The position numbers and the translations under genes were made by a program. The notes under the pieces are model-generated. The model made no database searches and was not told the origin of the DNA. It saw only the letters and a list, made by a program, of their open reading frames with translations. Of a stretch of DNA of 64,000 nucleotides, positions 17,198 through 25,123 are shown in pieces. The stretch comes from Lactobacillus sp. PV034. GTDB lineage: Bacteria > Bacillota > Bacilli > Lactobacillales > Lactobacillaceae. Every line of letters starts with the position of its first letter. Within the stretch, counting starts at the first letter, position 1. The stretch covers positions 129,001 through 193,000 of the forward strand of contig NZ_CP041982.1 in the NCBI RefSeq assembly GCF_014522305.1, given 5' to 3'.

Positions 17198-18752
17198 ATC
17201 GTTATGGAACATGATTACCAACAATTATGCGCAAATTTGGGCCACAACCTTAGTTCACATCAGAATTTCGCTGATCTCTTTATTTATTGCGATGATTATT
17301 GCAATTCCGCTTGCCTTTTTAGTGCGCAACCACAAAAGAGCTGCGGGCTTTTTCTTACAAATTGCTGGGATCATTCAAACTATTCCTAGTTTGGCAATTC
17401 TAGGTTTACTATTGCCCTTTGTCGGAATTGGGACCGTCCCTGCAATTATAGCTTTAGTCTTGTATGCCTTAATGCCAATTTTCCAAAATACTTATTCAGG
17501 ACTAGCTAATATTCCTGATAATTTAAAAGAAGCTGCAACTGCTTTTGGTCTTACTAAATGGAAGAAATTCCAAAAATTAGAATGGCCGCTTGCTTTTCCG
17601 ATGATTTTGTCAGGAATTAGAATCGCCCTGGTTATGATTATCGGAACAGCGACTTTGGCAGCCTTAATTGGTGGTGGTGGTCTGGGTACTTATATTTATC
17701 AAGGGATTAACTCTGATAATACCACCGAAGTTTTACTAGGAGCGATTTTATCAGCCTTACTAGCCTTGGTATTTTCTTGGTTCTTGAGCTTTATTTCTAA
17801 AAATAAGACTAGAACCAAGGTCGGCTTGGCCATAGTTGCAGTCTTATTACTAGTTTGGGGCGGCAGCAGTGTTTACCAGCACTACCTTGAACCACAAATT
17901 CAGCCCAAGACTGCTAAAGTTGAAACTAAGAAGATTGTCATTGGTGGCAAGATGGGAACTGAGCCAGATATTTTGATTCATATGTATAAGGATCTGATTG
18001 AAGCTAATGATCCTCATACTAAAGTAGTTTTGAAGCCTAACTTTGGGACAACTAATTTCTTATTTAATGCCTTGAAGACTGATAAGATTGATATTTATCC
18101 TGAATTTACAGGTACAGTGTTACAAACAATCGTCAAAACGGGTAAGAAGACTGGCAATGACCCTAAGGCTGTTTATCAAGAAGCTAAATCTGACCTAAAT
18201 AAGCAATATCAGATGACTTATCTTGAGCCGATGGCCTACCAAAATGGCTATGCTTTAGCTACAACTGAAAAATTTGCTAAAGAAAATAAATTAAGTAAGA
18301 TTAGCGACTTGAAGCGAATTAACAAGAAGGTCAATGCAACTTTTGATACTGACTTTGCTAGTCAAAATGATGGCTATGTTGGTCTAAAGAAGATCTATAA
18401 GTTAGACTTTGCAACAATCAAGAGCACAGATGCAAGTATTCGTTATCAAGCAATTGCTCAAGGTAAGTCTAACTTGGTTGATAGCTTTACCACTGATCCA
18501 GAAATTAAGCAGCAAAAACTAGTCTTGCTCCAAGATGATTTGAAGTTCTTCCCGCCATATCAAGGAGCACCACTAATGACGAATAAATTTGCCAAAAAAA
18601 ATCCAAAAGTCGTTAAAGCTTTGAACAAACTAGCAGGTAAAATTACGACTGAGCAGATGCAAACAATGAATTATGAAGTAAAGGTTGAACATAAGTCAAC
18701 GGCAAAAGTAGCACGAGACTTCTTAATTCAACAAGGATTATTAAAGAAATAG
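17190..18752 (+). CDS. Compatible-solute ABC transporter, fused permease and substrate-binding protein
   Basis: The 520-aa protein joins two functions. Residues about 15-205 form the permease, with the EAA-like loop NLKEAATAFGLTKWKKFQKLEWPLAFP. After a further membrane segment (about 210-230), residues about 245-520 form the OsmX/OpuCC-type substrate-binding domain, starting KIVIGGKMGTEPDIL. The fusion anchors the binding domain outside the cell and resembles the BusB/OpuC-type arrangement in lactic acid bacteria. It overlaps the ATPase gene by 8 bases and is closed by a terminator. Confidence 0.9.
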   Translation: MIKSLWNMITNNYAQIWATTLVHIRISLISLFIAMIIAIPLAFLVRNHKRAAGFFLQIAGIIQTIPSLAILGLLLPFVGIGTVPAIIALVLYALMPIFQNTYSGLANIPDNLKEAATAFGLTKWKKFQKLEWPLAFPMILSGIRIALVMIIGTATLAALIGGGGLGTYIYQGINSDNTTEVLLGAILSALLALVFSWFLSFISKNKTRTKVGLAIVAVLLLVWGGSSVYQHYLEPQIQPKTAKVETKKIVIGGKMGTEPDILIHMYKDLIEANDPHTKVVLKPNFGTTNFLFNALKTDKIDIYPEFTGTVLQTIVKTGKKTGNDPKAVYQEAKSDLNKQYQMTYLEPMAYQNGYALATTEKFAKENKLSKISDLKRINKKVNATFDTDFASQNDGYVGLKKIYKLDFATIKSTDASIRYQAIAQGKSNLVDSFTTDPEIKQQKLVLLQDDLKFFPPYQGAPLMTNKFAKKNPKVVKALNKLAGKITTEQMQTMNYEVKVEHKSTAKVARDFLIQQGLLKK

Positions 18753-18757
18753 CAAAG

Positions 18758-18791
18758 AATCACTTAAGACGAAGTTCTTAGGTGATTTTTT
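18758..18791 (+). terminator. Intrinsic terminator after the compatible-solute operon
   Basis: AATCACTTAAGA and TCTTAGGTGATT pair, with one G-T wobble, and are followed by six T. Confidence 0.82.
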
Positions 18792-18832
18792 GCTAAAAAT
18801 ATGGTTAATTAGACTTAAAAGGAGATTTTTAG

Positions 18833-19234
18833 ATGAGTGAGTATAATGTGGAATCGGAATATAGTAGCGAGCCCTGGGGGATAGATAATAGTACCCAGCG
18901 CTATAGTTTTGTAGCTGATGAGGGGAAGGGTAAAGGACCAAATCCGGTTGAATATTTAACTGGTGCGGTCAATTCTTGTCTTTCCATTTCTGCAGCAATG
19001 TTGATTGCTCACCGCAAACTGGATATAAAGAATTTTAAAATTAACAATACTGCCCATACTCGTAAATTAGAGCATGGGATGAGTGATGTTGCAAGGATGG
19101 ACTTAGTCATTACTTTTGAAAGTAAAATGAGTCAAGAACAGCAAGATGCATTTGTGAAGAGAATGTTTGAAGTATCTACTGTTTATCAAACAATAGCCAA
19201 AGCAGTAAAAATGGATATTAAAGTTAATCCCTAA
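18833..19234 (+). CDS. OsmC/Ohr-family protein with a single active-site Cys
   Basis: The 133-aa protein has the OsmC fold pattern, including GPNPVEYLTGAVNSCLSISA, which carries the first reactive Cys (about C49). Classic OsmC/Ohr peroxidases use a second Cys about 60 residues later. At that place the sequence reads STVYQTIAKAV and has no Cys. It may therefore lack two-Cys hydroperoxide reductase activity. AAGGAG lies upstream of ATG 18833. It is a single-gene unit between two terminators. Confidence 0.83.
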   Translation: MSEYNVESEYSSEPWGIDNSTQRYSFVADEGKGKGPNPVEYLTGAVNSCLSISAAMLIAHRKLDIKNFKINNTAHTRKLEHGMSDVARMDLVITFESKMSQEQQDAFVKRMFEVSTVYQTIAKAVKMDIKVNP

Positions 19235-19240
19235 ACAATG

Positions 19241-19273
19241 AGCTAAAGGACTAGTAATCTTTTAGCTTTTTTT
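19241..19273 (+). terminator. Intrinsic terminator after the OsmC-like gene
   Basis: AGCTAAA and TTTAGCT pair across an imperfect centre and run into a T tract. Confidence 0.7.
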
Positions 19274-19351
19274 ATTTATTTGCTAAATTTTGCTTAATTA
19301 GACTCAGAGAAAGATTAGTTTGGTATGATAAGGATAATGAGGTGAGTTTTT

Positions 19352-19963
19352 ATGAGTATTTATGGTGATTATCAACCAATTTTGGAAGATTTGTTAGCCC
19401 AAACTATGCAACACTTTCGTACAATTAATCAGCAGTACGCTCAAGAGCATGGCGACCACTTGTATGAACACTTAATTGGTCGGGTTAAAACTGAGGCTAG
19501 CATGGAAGAAAAGTGTAAACGCAAAAACTTGCCCTTAACAGTGCACTCAGCTTTAAAAGAAAATAAAGATAGTGTCGGTATTCGCGTGGTCTGCAATTTT
19601 ATTGATGATATTTATCGCTGGATTGACCTGATTGGTTCGTGGGAAAATTCCACGATTGTTAAGAAAAAAGACTATATTACCAATGTAAAACCTAATGGCT
19701 ACCGTTCTTACCATCTAATTCTGGACCAGGAATTACCCCAAGAAGATGTTGACGGTAATACACCTGGACATTACTATGTGGAAATCCAATTGCGCACCAT
19801 TGCCATGGACACTTGGGCTAGTTTAGAGCATGAGATGAAATATAAGCATGAAGTTAAAAATGCCGAGATGATCAGTCAAGAATTAAAACGCGTTGCTGAT
19901 GAACTAGCTTCTTGTGATGTCAGTATGCAGACAATTAGACAGCTGATTAGAGAAGAGGATTAA
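19352..19963 (+). CDS. Small alarmone synthetase, (p)ppGpp synthetase domain only
   Basis: This 203-aa RelA/SpoT-type synthetase lacks the hydrolase and regulatory domains, as in RelP/RelQ proteins. Family features include GRVKTEASMEEKCKRK, VGIRVVCNFIDDIYR, NGYRSYHLIL, VEIQLRT and DTWASLEHEMKYK. It would make pppGpp/ppGpp from GTP or GDP plus ATP. The gene sits 2 bases before a response regulator gene, so alarmone synthesis and the two-component system appear to be co-expressed. Which small-synthetase subgroup it belongs to is not clear from sequence alone. Confidence 0.88.
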   Translation: MSIYGDYQPILEDLLAQTMQHFRTINQQYAQEHGDHLYEHLIGRVKTEASMEEKCKRKNLPLTVHSALKENKDSVGIRVVCNFIDDIYRWIDLIGSWENSTIVKKKDYITNVKPNGYRSYHLILDQELPQEDVDGNTPGHYYVEIQLRTIAMDTWASLEHEMKYKHEVKNAEMISQELKRVADELASCDVSMQTIRQLIREED

Positions 19964-19965
19964 TT

Positions 19966-20631
19966 ATGAAAATCTTAGTCGCTGAAGATGAACCGCAGTT
20001 GCAACGTGTTTTAGTTGCGGCGATAACCAATGCGGGCTATGAAGTTGATCCCGTTGCTAATGGAAAAGAAGCAGTGGAACATGCTCGCAGCCATAGCTAT
20101 GACATCATCATGCTTGATATCATGATGCCAGTGATGGATGGAATTACTGCCTTGAAAAAAATTCGTGAAACTGGTGACAAGACCTATATTTTGATGCTCA
20201 CGGCCAAGGCTGAAGTTGACGACCGCGTAACGGGGCTTGATAGTGGGGCTGATGATTATTTGACCAAGCCTTTTTCGCTCAAAGAGTTGCTCGCACGCTT
20301 GCGTTCCAAAGAAAGACGTGATGATACCTTTACCCCTAAAGAGTTGTCTTATGGGGATGTAACTTTGAATGTTGAGGATCAAGAATTAGTAAGTAAAAAT
20401 TCAATTAGGTTGAACAATAAAGAAACCCAATTAATGAACTACCTCTTACTCAACCAGAATAAAGAATTAACAGTTCAAGAGATTCTCAACCATGTTTGGA
20501 AAAACGAACCTGATGCCGATGAAGAAATTGTTTGGGTATATATTTCATACTTACGCCAAAAATTAAGTTCGATTCAAAGTGATGTCAGGATTGAAGGTGA
20601 AAAGGACCACAGTTTTACGTTAATTAAGTAG
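19966..20631 (+). CDS. Two-component response regulator, OmpR/PhoB family
   Basis: The 221-aa regulator has a receiver domain (about 1-115) with acidic EDE near the start, the phosphorylation site MLDIMMP (D51), a conserved T and K (MLTAKAE, LTKPFS), and a C-terminal winged-helix DNA-binding domain (about 128-220). It starts 2 bases after the alarmone synthetase stop, and the histidine kinase starts 11 bases after it. These three genes form one operon. Targets are unknown. Confidence 0.92.
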   Translation: MKILVAEDEPQLQRVLVAAITNAGYEVDPVANGKEAVEHARSHSYDIIMLDIMMPVMDGITALKKIRETGDKTYILMLTAKAEVDDRVTGLDSGADDYLTKPFSLKELLARLRSKERRDDTFTPKELSYGDVTLNVEDQELVSKNSIRLNNKETQLMNYLLLNQNKELTVQEILNHVWKNEPDADEEIVWVYISYLRQKLSSIQSDVRIEGEKDHSFTLIK

Positions 20632-20642
20632 GAGGGAAGGAT

Positions 20643-21917
20643 ATGATACAAAAATTCCGCTGGCATTTTATTTTTCTTTCAATTGCTTCACTCTTTTTAG
20701 TGTTAATTTTTACCTTGGGTGGCTTGCTAGTGATTACCTACCATCAAAGTAGTAGCGAAGAACAACGCGTACTTACTGCCTTAGTAAAAAATGATGGTGG
20801 CCTCACTCCACAAAATGCGAAGCCAGTGCTAGGTCAGCAAAATAATGTCATTGATAGTAATTTTTTAAGTGGACCCTTTAACCCAGAAACAGTCTTTCAA
20901 TACCACTATTTCACGGTTGAAGTGGGACCTGAAGGTGAGTTTACCCTCCAAAATAATGCAGCACGTAATAAGATCGATCAAGACCAAGTTTTTAGCAAGA
21001 GTAAGCAAATTCTAGCTAAGAACATCAAGAGTGGTAGGGTTTACTTTGATAAGAATATTTATGCCTTTCGTAAGAGTAAAACTGAAGACGGACAAAAGAT
21101 CATTATCTTTCTGAATGAAACTTTGATTTTTAACCGTTACTTCACCCTCTTAAGAGTGAGCTTATATCTTGGAAGTTTTGCCTTGCTAGTATTTGCATTG
21201 GTGCTAATTTTACTATCAGGGCGAGCAATTAAACCAATTACTGAAACTTATAAAAAGCAAAAGGAATTCATTACTAATGCCGGCCACGAATTAAAGACCC
21301 CGCTAGCAATTATCTCGGCTAATACGGAAATGCAGGAGATGCTGGGGAATGATTCAGAATGGCTGGAAAGTACTAAAGACCAGGTTAACCGCCTGCAGAC
21401 TTTGATCAACCGCTTAATTGAAGTTGCCCGTACACGTGAAAAACGGGATTTGACGTTGAGTCGGATTAATTTTTCCAAAGTTGTGACTAAGAGTGCTGCC
21501 AGCTTTAAGTCAATTATGGAACAAAAACATCTCCATTATGATGTTGAAGTTACGCCCGATCTTTATGTTAATGCCGAGCTTCATTCTTTAACTGAAATTG
21601 TTAATGTCTTGTTAGATAATGCGGCCAAATATTGTGATTCCGATGGCAATGTTAGTGTCAGCTTGCAAAAGAGTCGGTTAGGTAAAACAGCAGTTTTGAA
21701 GGTAGCTAATACTTTTGCTAATGGTAAAAGAGTTGATTATCGTCGCTTTTTTGATCGCTTCTATCGCGGCGATACGTCACATAATTCAGAAAAGAAGGGC
21801 TTTGGAATTGGTTTGGCCATGATTCATGATATGGTGCAACTTTTTGGTGGAAAGATTACCGTGCACTGGAAAGATGGCGTGATTTATTTCAACGTTAATT
21901 TGAAGCTGGTGAAGTAG
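20643..21917 (+). CDS. Sensor histidine kinase
   Basis: The 424-aa kinase has two membrane segments (about 9-33 and 169-192) bounding an extracellular domain of about 135 residues. A dimerisation helix follows with the phosphorylated His in NAGHELKTPLAII (about H215). The ATPase domain has N box NVLLDNAAKY and G box GFGIGLAMI. GGAGGGAAGG precedes ATG 20643. It pairs with the adjacent OmpR-type regulator. The signal it senses cannot be told. Confidence 0.92.
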   Translation: MIQKFRWHFIFLSIASLFLVLIFTLGGLLVITYHQSSSEEQRVLTALVKNDGGLTPQNAKPVLGQQNNVIDSNFLSGPFNPETVFQYHYFTVEVGPEGEFTLQNNAARNKIDQDQVFSKSKQILAKNIKSGRVYFDKNIYAFRKSKTEDGQKIIIFLNETLIFNRYFTLLRVSLYLGSFALLVFALVLILLSGRAIKPITETYKKQKEFITNAGHELKTPLAIISANTEMQEMLGNDSEWLESTKDQVNRLQTLINRLIEVARTREKRDLTLSRINFSKVVTKSAASFKSIMEQKHLHYDVEVTPDLYVNAELHSLTEIVNVLLDNAAKYCDSDGNVSVSLQKSRLGKTAVLKVANTFANGKRVDYRRFFDRFYRGDTSHNSEKKGFGIGLAMIHDMVQLFGGKITVHWKDGVIYFNVNLKLVK

Positions 21918-21969
21918 AGATCTGTGCTAAAAAAGCTGTTGTTGATTAAGATTATTAATTCTATAATAT

Positions 21970-21997
21970 TTGTAGAGAATATTTTTTTCGCTATAAT
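21970..21997 (+). promoter_or_regulatory. Probable promoter of the structured small RNA
   Basis: A consensus TATAAT at 21992-21997 is preceded by TTGTAG at 21970-21975 with a 16-base spacer. Transcription would start around 22001-22005, right at the 5' strand of the outer helix described in the next entry. Confidence 0.6.
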
Positions 21998-21999
21998 TG

Positions 22000-22111
22000 G
22001 GGGACATTATGGTGCCACGACAGAGGCTTAGTATCTGATCGTTAGTCAAGGCAGACGATATGGTTCTGTCCAGTCCCCAGAGCTGTTAGTTATTTAACTA
22101 ACAGCTTTTTT
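22000..22111 (+). ncRNA. Candidate structured small RNA, about 110 nt, unrecognised family
   Basis: No open frame covers this segment between the histidine kinase and the zinc-ribbon gene. Three nested inverted repeats are perfect: GGGGAC (22000-22005) with GTCCCC (22073-22078), GACAGA (22019-22024) with TCTGTC (22065-22070), and ATCGT (22038-22042) with ACGAT (22055-22059). They are followed at once by a strong terminator (22081-22111), and a promoter stands just upstream. It does not contain the conserved core of SRP RNA and does not look like tmRNA or RNase P. The terminator before the next gene argues for a free RNA rather than a leader. Confidence 0.6.
22081..22111 (+). terminator. Intrinsic terminator of the candidate small RNA
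   Basis: AGCTGTTAGTT and AACTAACAGCT form a perfect 11-bp stem with an ATTT loop and a T tract. Confidence 0.92.
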
Positions 22112-22219
22112 ATTTCCAAAAATATCTACCGAACAAAATGGTATTTCTGCAGATTTTAAGTCAAAATATCAAAATTATGGTTTAGTGGTAGTGAACTATT
22201 TATTAAAGGAGTTAAGTAA

Positions 22220-23068
22220 ATGAAAATATGTCCAAACTGTCAAGCTCAAGTTGAAGATGACGTAAAGTTTTGTACTCATTGTGGTTACAAGTTTGCTAAT
22301 AATGCTGCTAATCAAGCTGTGCAAACTGTTGTAAATAATCAACCACCTGTGTCACCTAACTATAATCAAGCAACCAATGTTAATCCACAACCCCAACCTC
22401 AATCACAACCGGCCCAGCCTCAAAGTCAAATTACTAATCAGATTAGTAATGCAGTTCATAACTTTGATGCTCATAACCTTTGGCAATGGTTTGTTGATTC
22501 TTGGAAACACCCACTTGGTGAACAAAAAGCACCTAAGTGGTATGGGATTGTAACCTTTATTGTAGAGGACATTTTGTTTGCTCTGGGTTCAATGCTTATT
22601 GCAAATGCGGCTATGAGTAGTGCAACTTTTGGCATGTTCTCGGGTAATAGTGATACTAATGGTGCCTTTATCCAAGTATTTTTGTTCTTAATCTTATTAA
22701 CCTTGGGTAGTATCCTCGCTTCATTTATTGCCAGCAAGTTTGTTTATAGTCAGACTATAGGCTTTTGGGACTATGTTAATCGCATCGCCCAAATTGATAA
22801 TTTAAGTGCAATCTTTATGATTGTTGCCTTTATTGGCGCACTCATAAAAAGTGATGGACTCTTTGCTTTCTTAGTTATTTTAGCTGGAATATTCTTTGAA
22901 TTAGCTGTCTTTGTGCCAGTTTTAGCAGATAAGAATGCTAAGCGCGATAAGTTCTATGGCTTGATTATTGGGGTAGTAATTCAATTAATTATTGCTGGAA
23001 TTTTATTCTCTGTTTTTAAACAAAGTATTCAAAGTCAATTACAAAACTCAGTCCTACACTTGTTCTGA
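22220..23068 (+). CDS. Zinc-ribbon membrane protein of unknown function
   Basis: The 282-aa product opens with a zinc ribbon: CPNCQAQ and CTHCGYKF give two CxxC pairs within the first 25 residues. A Pro/Gln/Asn-rich linker (about 35-75) follows. The rest has five or so membrane segments from about residue 105 onward. This layout is common in lactobacilli, but the function is not known. AAAGGAG precedes ATG 22220. A terminator follows 11 bases after the stop. Confidence 0.8.
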   Translation: MKICPNCQAQVEDDVKFCTHCGYKFANNAANQAVQTVVNNQPPVSPNYNQATNVNPQPQPQSQPAQPQSQITNQISNAVHNFDAHNLWQWFVDSWKHPLGEQKAPKWYGIVTFIVEDILFALGSMLIANAAMSSATFGMFSGNSDTNGAFIQVFLFLILLTLGSILASFIASKFVYSQTIGFWDYVNRIAQIDNLSAIFMIVAFIGALIKSDGLFAFLVILAGIFFELAVFVPVLADKNAKRDKFYGLIIGVVIQLIIAGILFSVFKQSIQSQLQNSVLHLF

Positions 23069-23079
23069 TAATTAGACTG

Positions 23080-23112
23080 ATAAGCCTCTTACAATAGAGG
23101 CTTATTATTTTG
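23080..23112 (+). terminator. Intrinsic terminator after the zinc-ribbon gene
   Basis: ATAAGCCTCT and AGAGGCTTAT form a 10-bp stem with a short loop, followed by a T-rich stretch. Confidence 0.8.
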
Positions 23113-23137
23113 GATAAGTTAGAGCGTTATATATTTA

Positions 23138-23272
23138 TCAGTTACCGACATTTTTTAGATTAGCTAGAGCAATTGCACTTTCTAATTTAGCACTTTCAGT
23201 ATCGAACTCGACTTTAAATTTTGGATCTTTTAATTGTTCATTTAAATAATCGTTAAAGTTAATATTACTCAT
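23138..23272 (-). pseudogene. Truncated XRE-type antitoxin (N-terminal fragment)
   Basis: A 44-codon frame on the minus strand reads MSNINFNDYLNEQLKDPKFK, then an acidic helix ending ALANLKNVGN. This is the usual N-terminal extension of HigA/XRE-like antitoxins, in which a helix-turn-helix domain would follow. Here the frame stops before any HTH. AAGGA lies 8-12 bases upstream of the ATG on the minus strand, so the fragment may still be expressed. No toxin gene is seen beside it. It is best read as a relic of a toxin-antitoxin locus. Confidence 0.6.
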
Positions 23273-23555
23273 ATTTATTTTTCCTTTTTCTCAATTTTCT
23301 AGAAGCAATGGGAATGGGGCATAAAAGTTCTGTTATTGTCTTATCATAGCACAAACTTTATTACTGCTAATGATAGAATGTCTAAATGTTCCTACTAGAT
23401 ACACAACAAAGAGATTTTACAAGTTTTGGTTACATATAAGATAACTATGTTTTAATAGAAGAATAGTTTTGTATTAGAAGAATATTATATAGGAAGTAAT
23501 AATACATTTTACTGATAAGATAAAGTTCTGCGATTGCATAGGAGGCTGAGTATAA

Positions 23556-24164
23556 ATGAGTGAAGAAGTATTAGAAAAAGTAAATAAACTTAAAGAAGCA
23601 GATAAAATTGCCTTTAATTTAGAGCAAGTAGAAGATAAAAAGCTCGCTCTGCGCCAACTTGGGCAAGTATTAAATGAGGCAGGACTGGTGCAAGTCGGTG
23701 CGGCAGAAGCCGAGATTATTACTGTTTATCAGCAAAATGTTGAGCAAAGATTACAAGATTACTTAAAAAGCACTCATGAAGAAGCAGACAAGCTAGTTCT
23801 CAATGAGGCGGTACTGGCGCACTACCAAAAAGCAGACTCCGAAGATGCCGAGCTGGTACAATCATATAAAGAAAATTTGATTACCTACAGTTTGATCGTG
23901 CTAACATTTGCCAATGAAGTGAATGCCTTACGCGCTAGCAAAAATGGGTCAGAATACCGTGAGGCATTTGAGCGACTTGATCGTCATCGTACCAATGTCC
24001 ATGATGCTTGTCTTTTTGATATTAAGGTGATTAATCAAATGGCGCTGCAAGATGGTGTTGGGCAATTCGTGGTAACTGAGCTAACGAAGCCTAACAGGAC
24101 TGACTATGGGGCAGCGATTGTTAAGTTGTGCTATCGAGGGATGGTGGCGCAGTTGAAGGATTAA
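23556..24164 (+). CDS. Hypothetical soluble protein, 202 aa
   Basis: I do not recognise this family. The protein is mainly helical, rich in Glu, Lys and Ala, with no signal peptide or membrane segment. A coiled-coil-prone N-terminal half (residues about 1-110) is followed by a region with conserved-looking LDRHRTNVHDACLFDIKVINQMA. GGAGG lies upstream of ATG 23556. It stands alone between the antitoxin relic and a terminator. The long AT-rich upstream gap (23273-23555) shows nothing that I can identify. Confidence 0.75.
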   Translation: MSEEVLEKVNKLKEADKIAFNLEQVEDKKLALRQLGQVLNEAGLVQVGAAEAEIITVYQQNVEQRLQDYLKSTHEEADKLVLNEAVLAHYQKADSEDAELVQSYKENLITYSLIVLTFANEVNALRASKNGSEYREAFERLDRHRTNVHDACLFDIKVINQMALQDGVGQFVVTELTKPNRTDYGAAIVKLCYRGMVAQLKD

Positions 24165-24181
24165 TTGAATAAGAGGATGAA

Positions 24182-24212
24182 GAACACAATTCAGTAAGAA
24201 TTGTGTTTTTTT
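24182..24212 (+). terminator. Intrinsic terminator after the 202-aa hypothetical gene
   Basis: AACACAATTC and GAATTGTGTT form a 10-bp stem followed by seven T. Confidence 0.88.
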
Positions 24213-24221
24213 GATAGTATA

Positions 24222-24239
24222 TCTGCAGATTCGCGGACA
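24222..24239 (+). repeat. Upstream motif, copy 1 (TCTGCAGATT..GGACA)
   Basis: TCTGCAGATTCGCGGACA lies about 75 bases before the small LPxTG gene. Related copies lie at 25035-25052 and 31016-31033, each also upstream of a gene start. The core TCTGCAGA is a palindrome. The function is unknown. Confidence 0.6.
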
Positions 24240-24315
24240 AGGGAAAAACAATATGATTTAATCTTGGTTGGTGTTGTTAAAGCAACGTAATATTAATTAA
24301 TTTATGGAGGATAAT

Positions 24316-24858
24316 ATGTCTATCAAGAAAAATAGTATTTGTAAAATTGCCCTTAGTGCAGCTTTAGTTTTAGGTGGAACTTCATTAATTTCTGCTCATA
24401 CTAGTTCTACTGTACATGCTGATGTGGTTGATTTTTGGGGTCCAGAAGGTCCACTTTGGGGAGATACAATTGGTGGAAATGAAGCCAGCTCAACAAGTGA
24501 TTCAACTGAATCAACTAGTCAAAATGATACACAAGCAAGCGATTCAAGTAATCAAGAAGCAGCACAAACAAGTGATGCAAGTGAATCAACCCAAGCAAGT
24601 GACAATTCAGCTAATGAAGTAAATTCTAATAGTGAAAGTACAACAGCAGCTGCAAGTAACGATGCAGCCACTACCAATGCTGCAACTGATACTCACGCTG
24701 TAGCAAGTACCAAGAGTGCTACTCCAAATGCAACTGATTCAACTACTATGACTGAATTACCACAAACTGGTGCAAAGGCAAATGCAGGAATTTTAGCTGG
24801 TTTAGGAAGTCTTTTATCATTAGTCGGATTATTTGGAATTCGTAAGAAGTTAAACTAA
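24316..24858 (+). CDS. Small LPxTG cell-wall-anchored protein, Ser/Thr-rich
   Basis: The 180-aa precursor has a signal peptide (about 1-35, ending VHA before DVVDFWG), then a short tryptophan-containing stretch, then about 100 residues of Ser/Thr/Asn/Ala-rich sequence with no clear fold. It ends with LPQTG, a hydrophobic segment and RKKLN, the substrate signal for sortase A. The mature protein is probably a stalk or glycosylated wall protein. ATG 24316 is preferred over the in-frame ATG 24304, because GGAGG overlaps the latter. The shared motif at 24222 lies upstream. Confidence 0.85.
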   Translation: MSIKKNSICKIALSAALVLGGTSLISAHTSSTVHADVVDFWGPEGPLWGDTIGGNEASSTSDSTESTSQNDTQASDSSNQEAAQTSDASESTQASDNSANEVNSNSESTTAAASNDAATTNAATDTHAVASTKSATPNATDSTTMTELPQTGAKANAGILAGLGSLLSLVGLFGIRKKLN

Positions 24859-24883
24859 ATAATTTAGTTAATTTTAAAGATTA

Positions 24884-24934
24884 AACATCTCATAATTGTT
24901 AGATATGGTTCTAACTATGATGAGATGTTTTTTT
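24884..24934 (+). terminator. Intrinsic terminator after the small LPxTG gene
   Basis: AAACATCTCAT and ATGAGATGTTT pair around a long loop and are followed by a run of T. Confidence 0.8.
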
Positions 24935-25034
24935 ATTACGAGAGAAATTTCAACGTGAGTCATATTGTAATTAATGTAAATTGTTGTAGCTAAATTAACA
25001 CTCTTAAAATATAATCGAAAAAATTTTAGGTAAA

Positions 25035-25052
25035 TCTGCAGATTTGAGGACA
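25035..25052 (+). repeat. Upstream motif, copy 2 (TCTGCAGATT..GGACA)
   Basis: TCTGCAGATTTGAGGACA lies about 70 bases before the SEC10/PgrA-SLAP surface protein gene. It is preceded by TTTTAGGTAAA, a stretch also found before copy 3. Confidence 0.6.
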
Positions 25053-25123
25053 GGATAAGAATTATGTGTTTTTATTAAGTAGCAAAACATGTTATTTATA
25101 TTTAAGAATTATGTGAGGAAAAT

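Noticed and set aside
22000..22111. SRP RNA, tmRNA or 6S RNA as identity of the small RNA
   Set aside because: The conserved SRP core (GGUCAGG...GGAAGGAAGCAGCC type) is absent, there is no alanine-tRNA-like end, and the size is too small for a typical 6S RNA.
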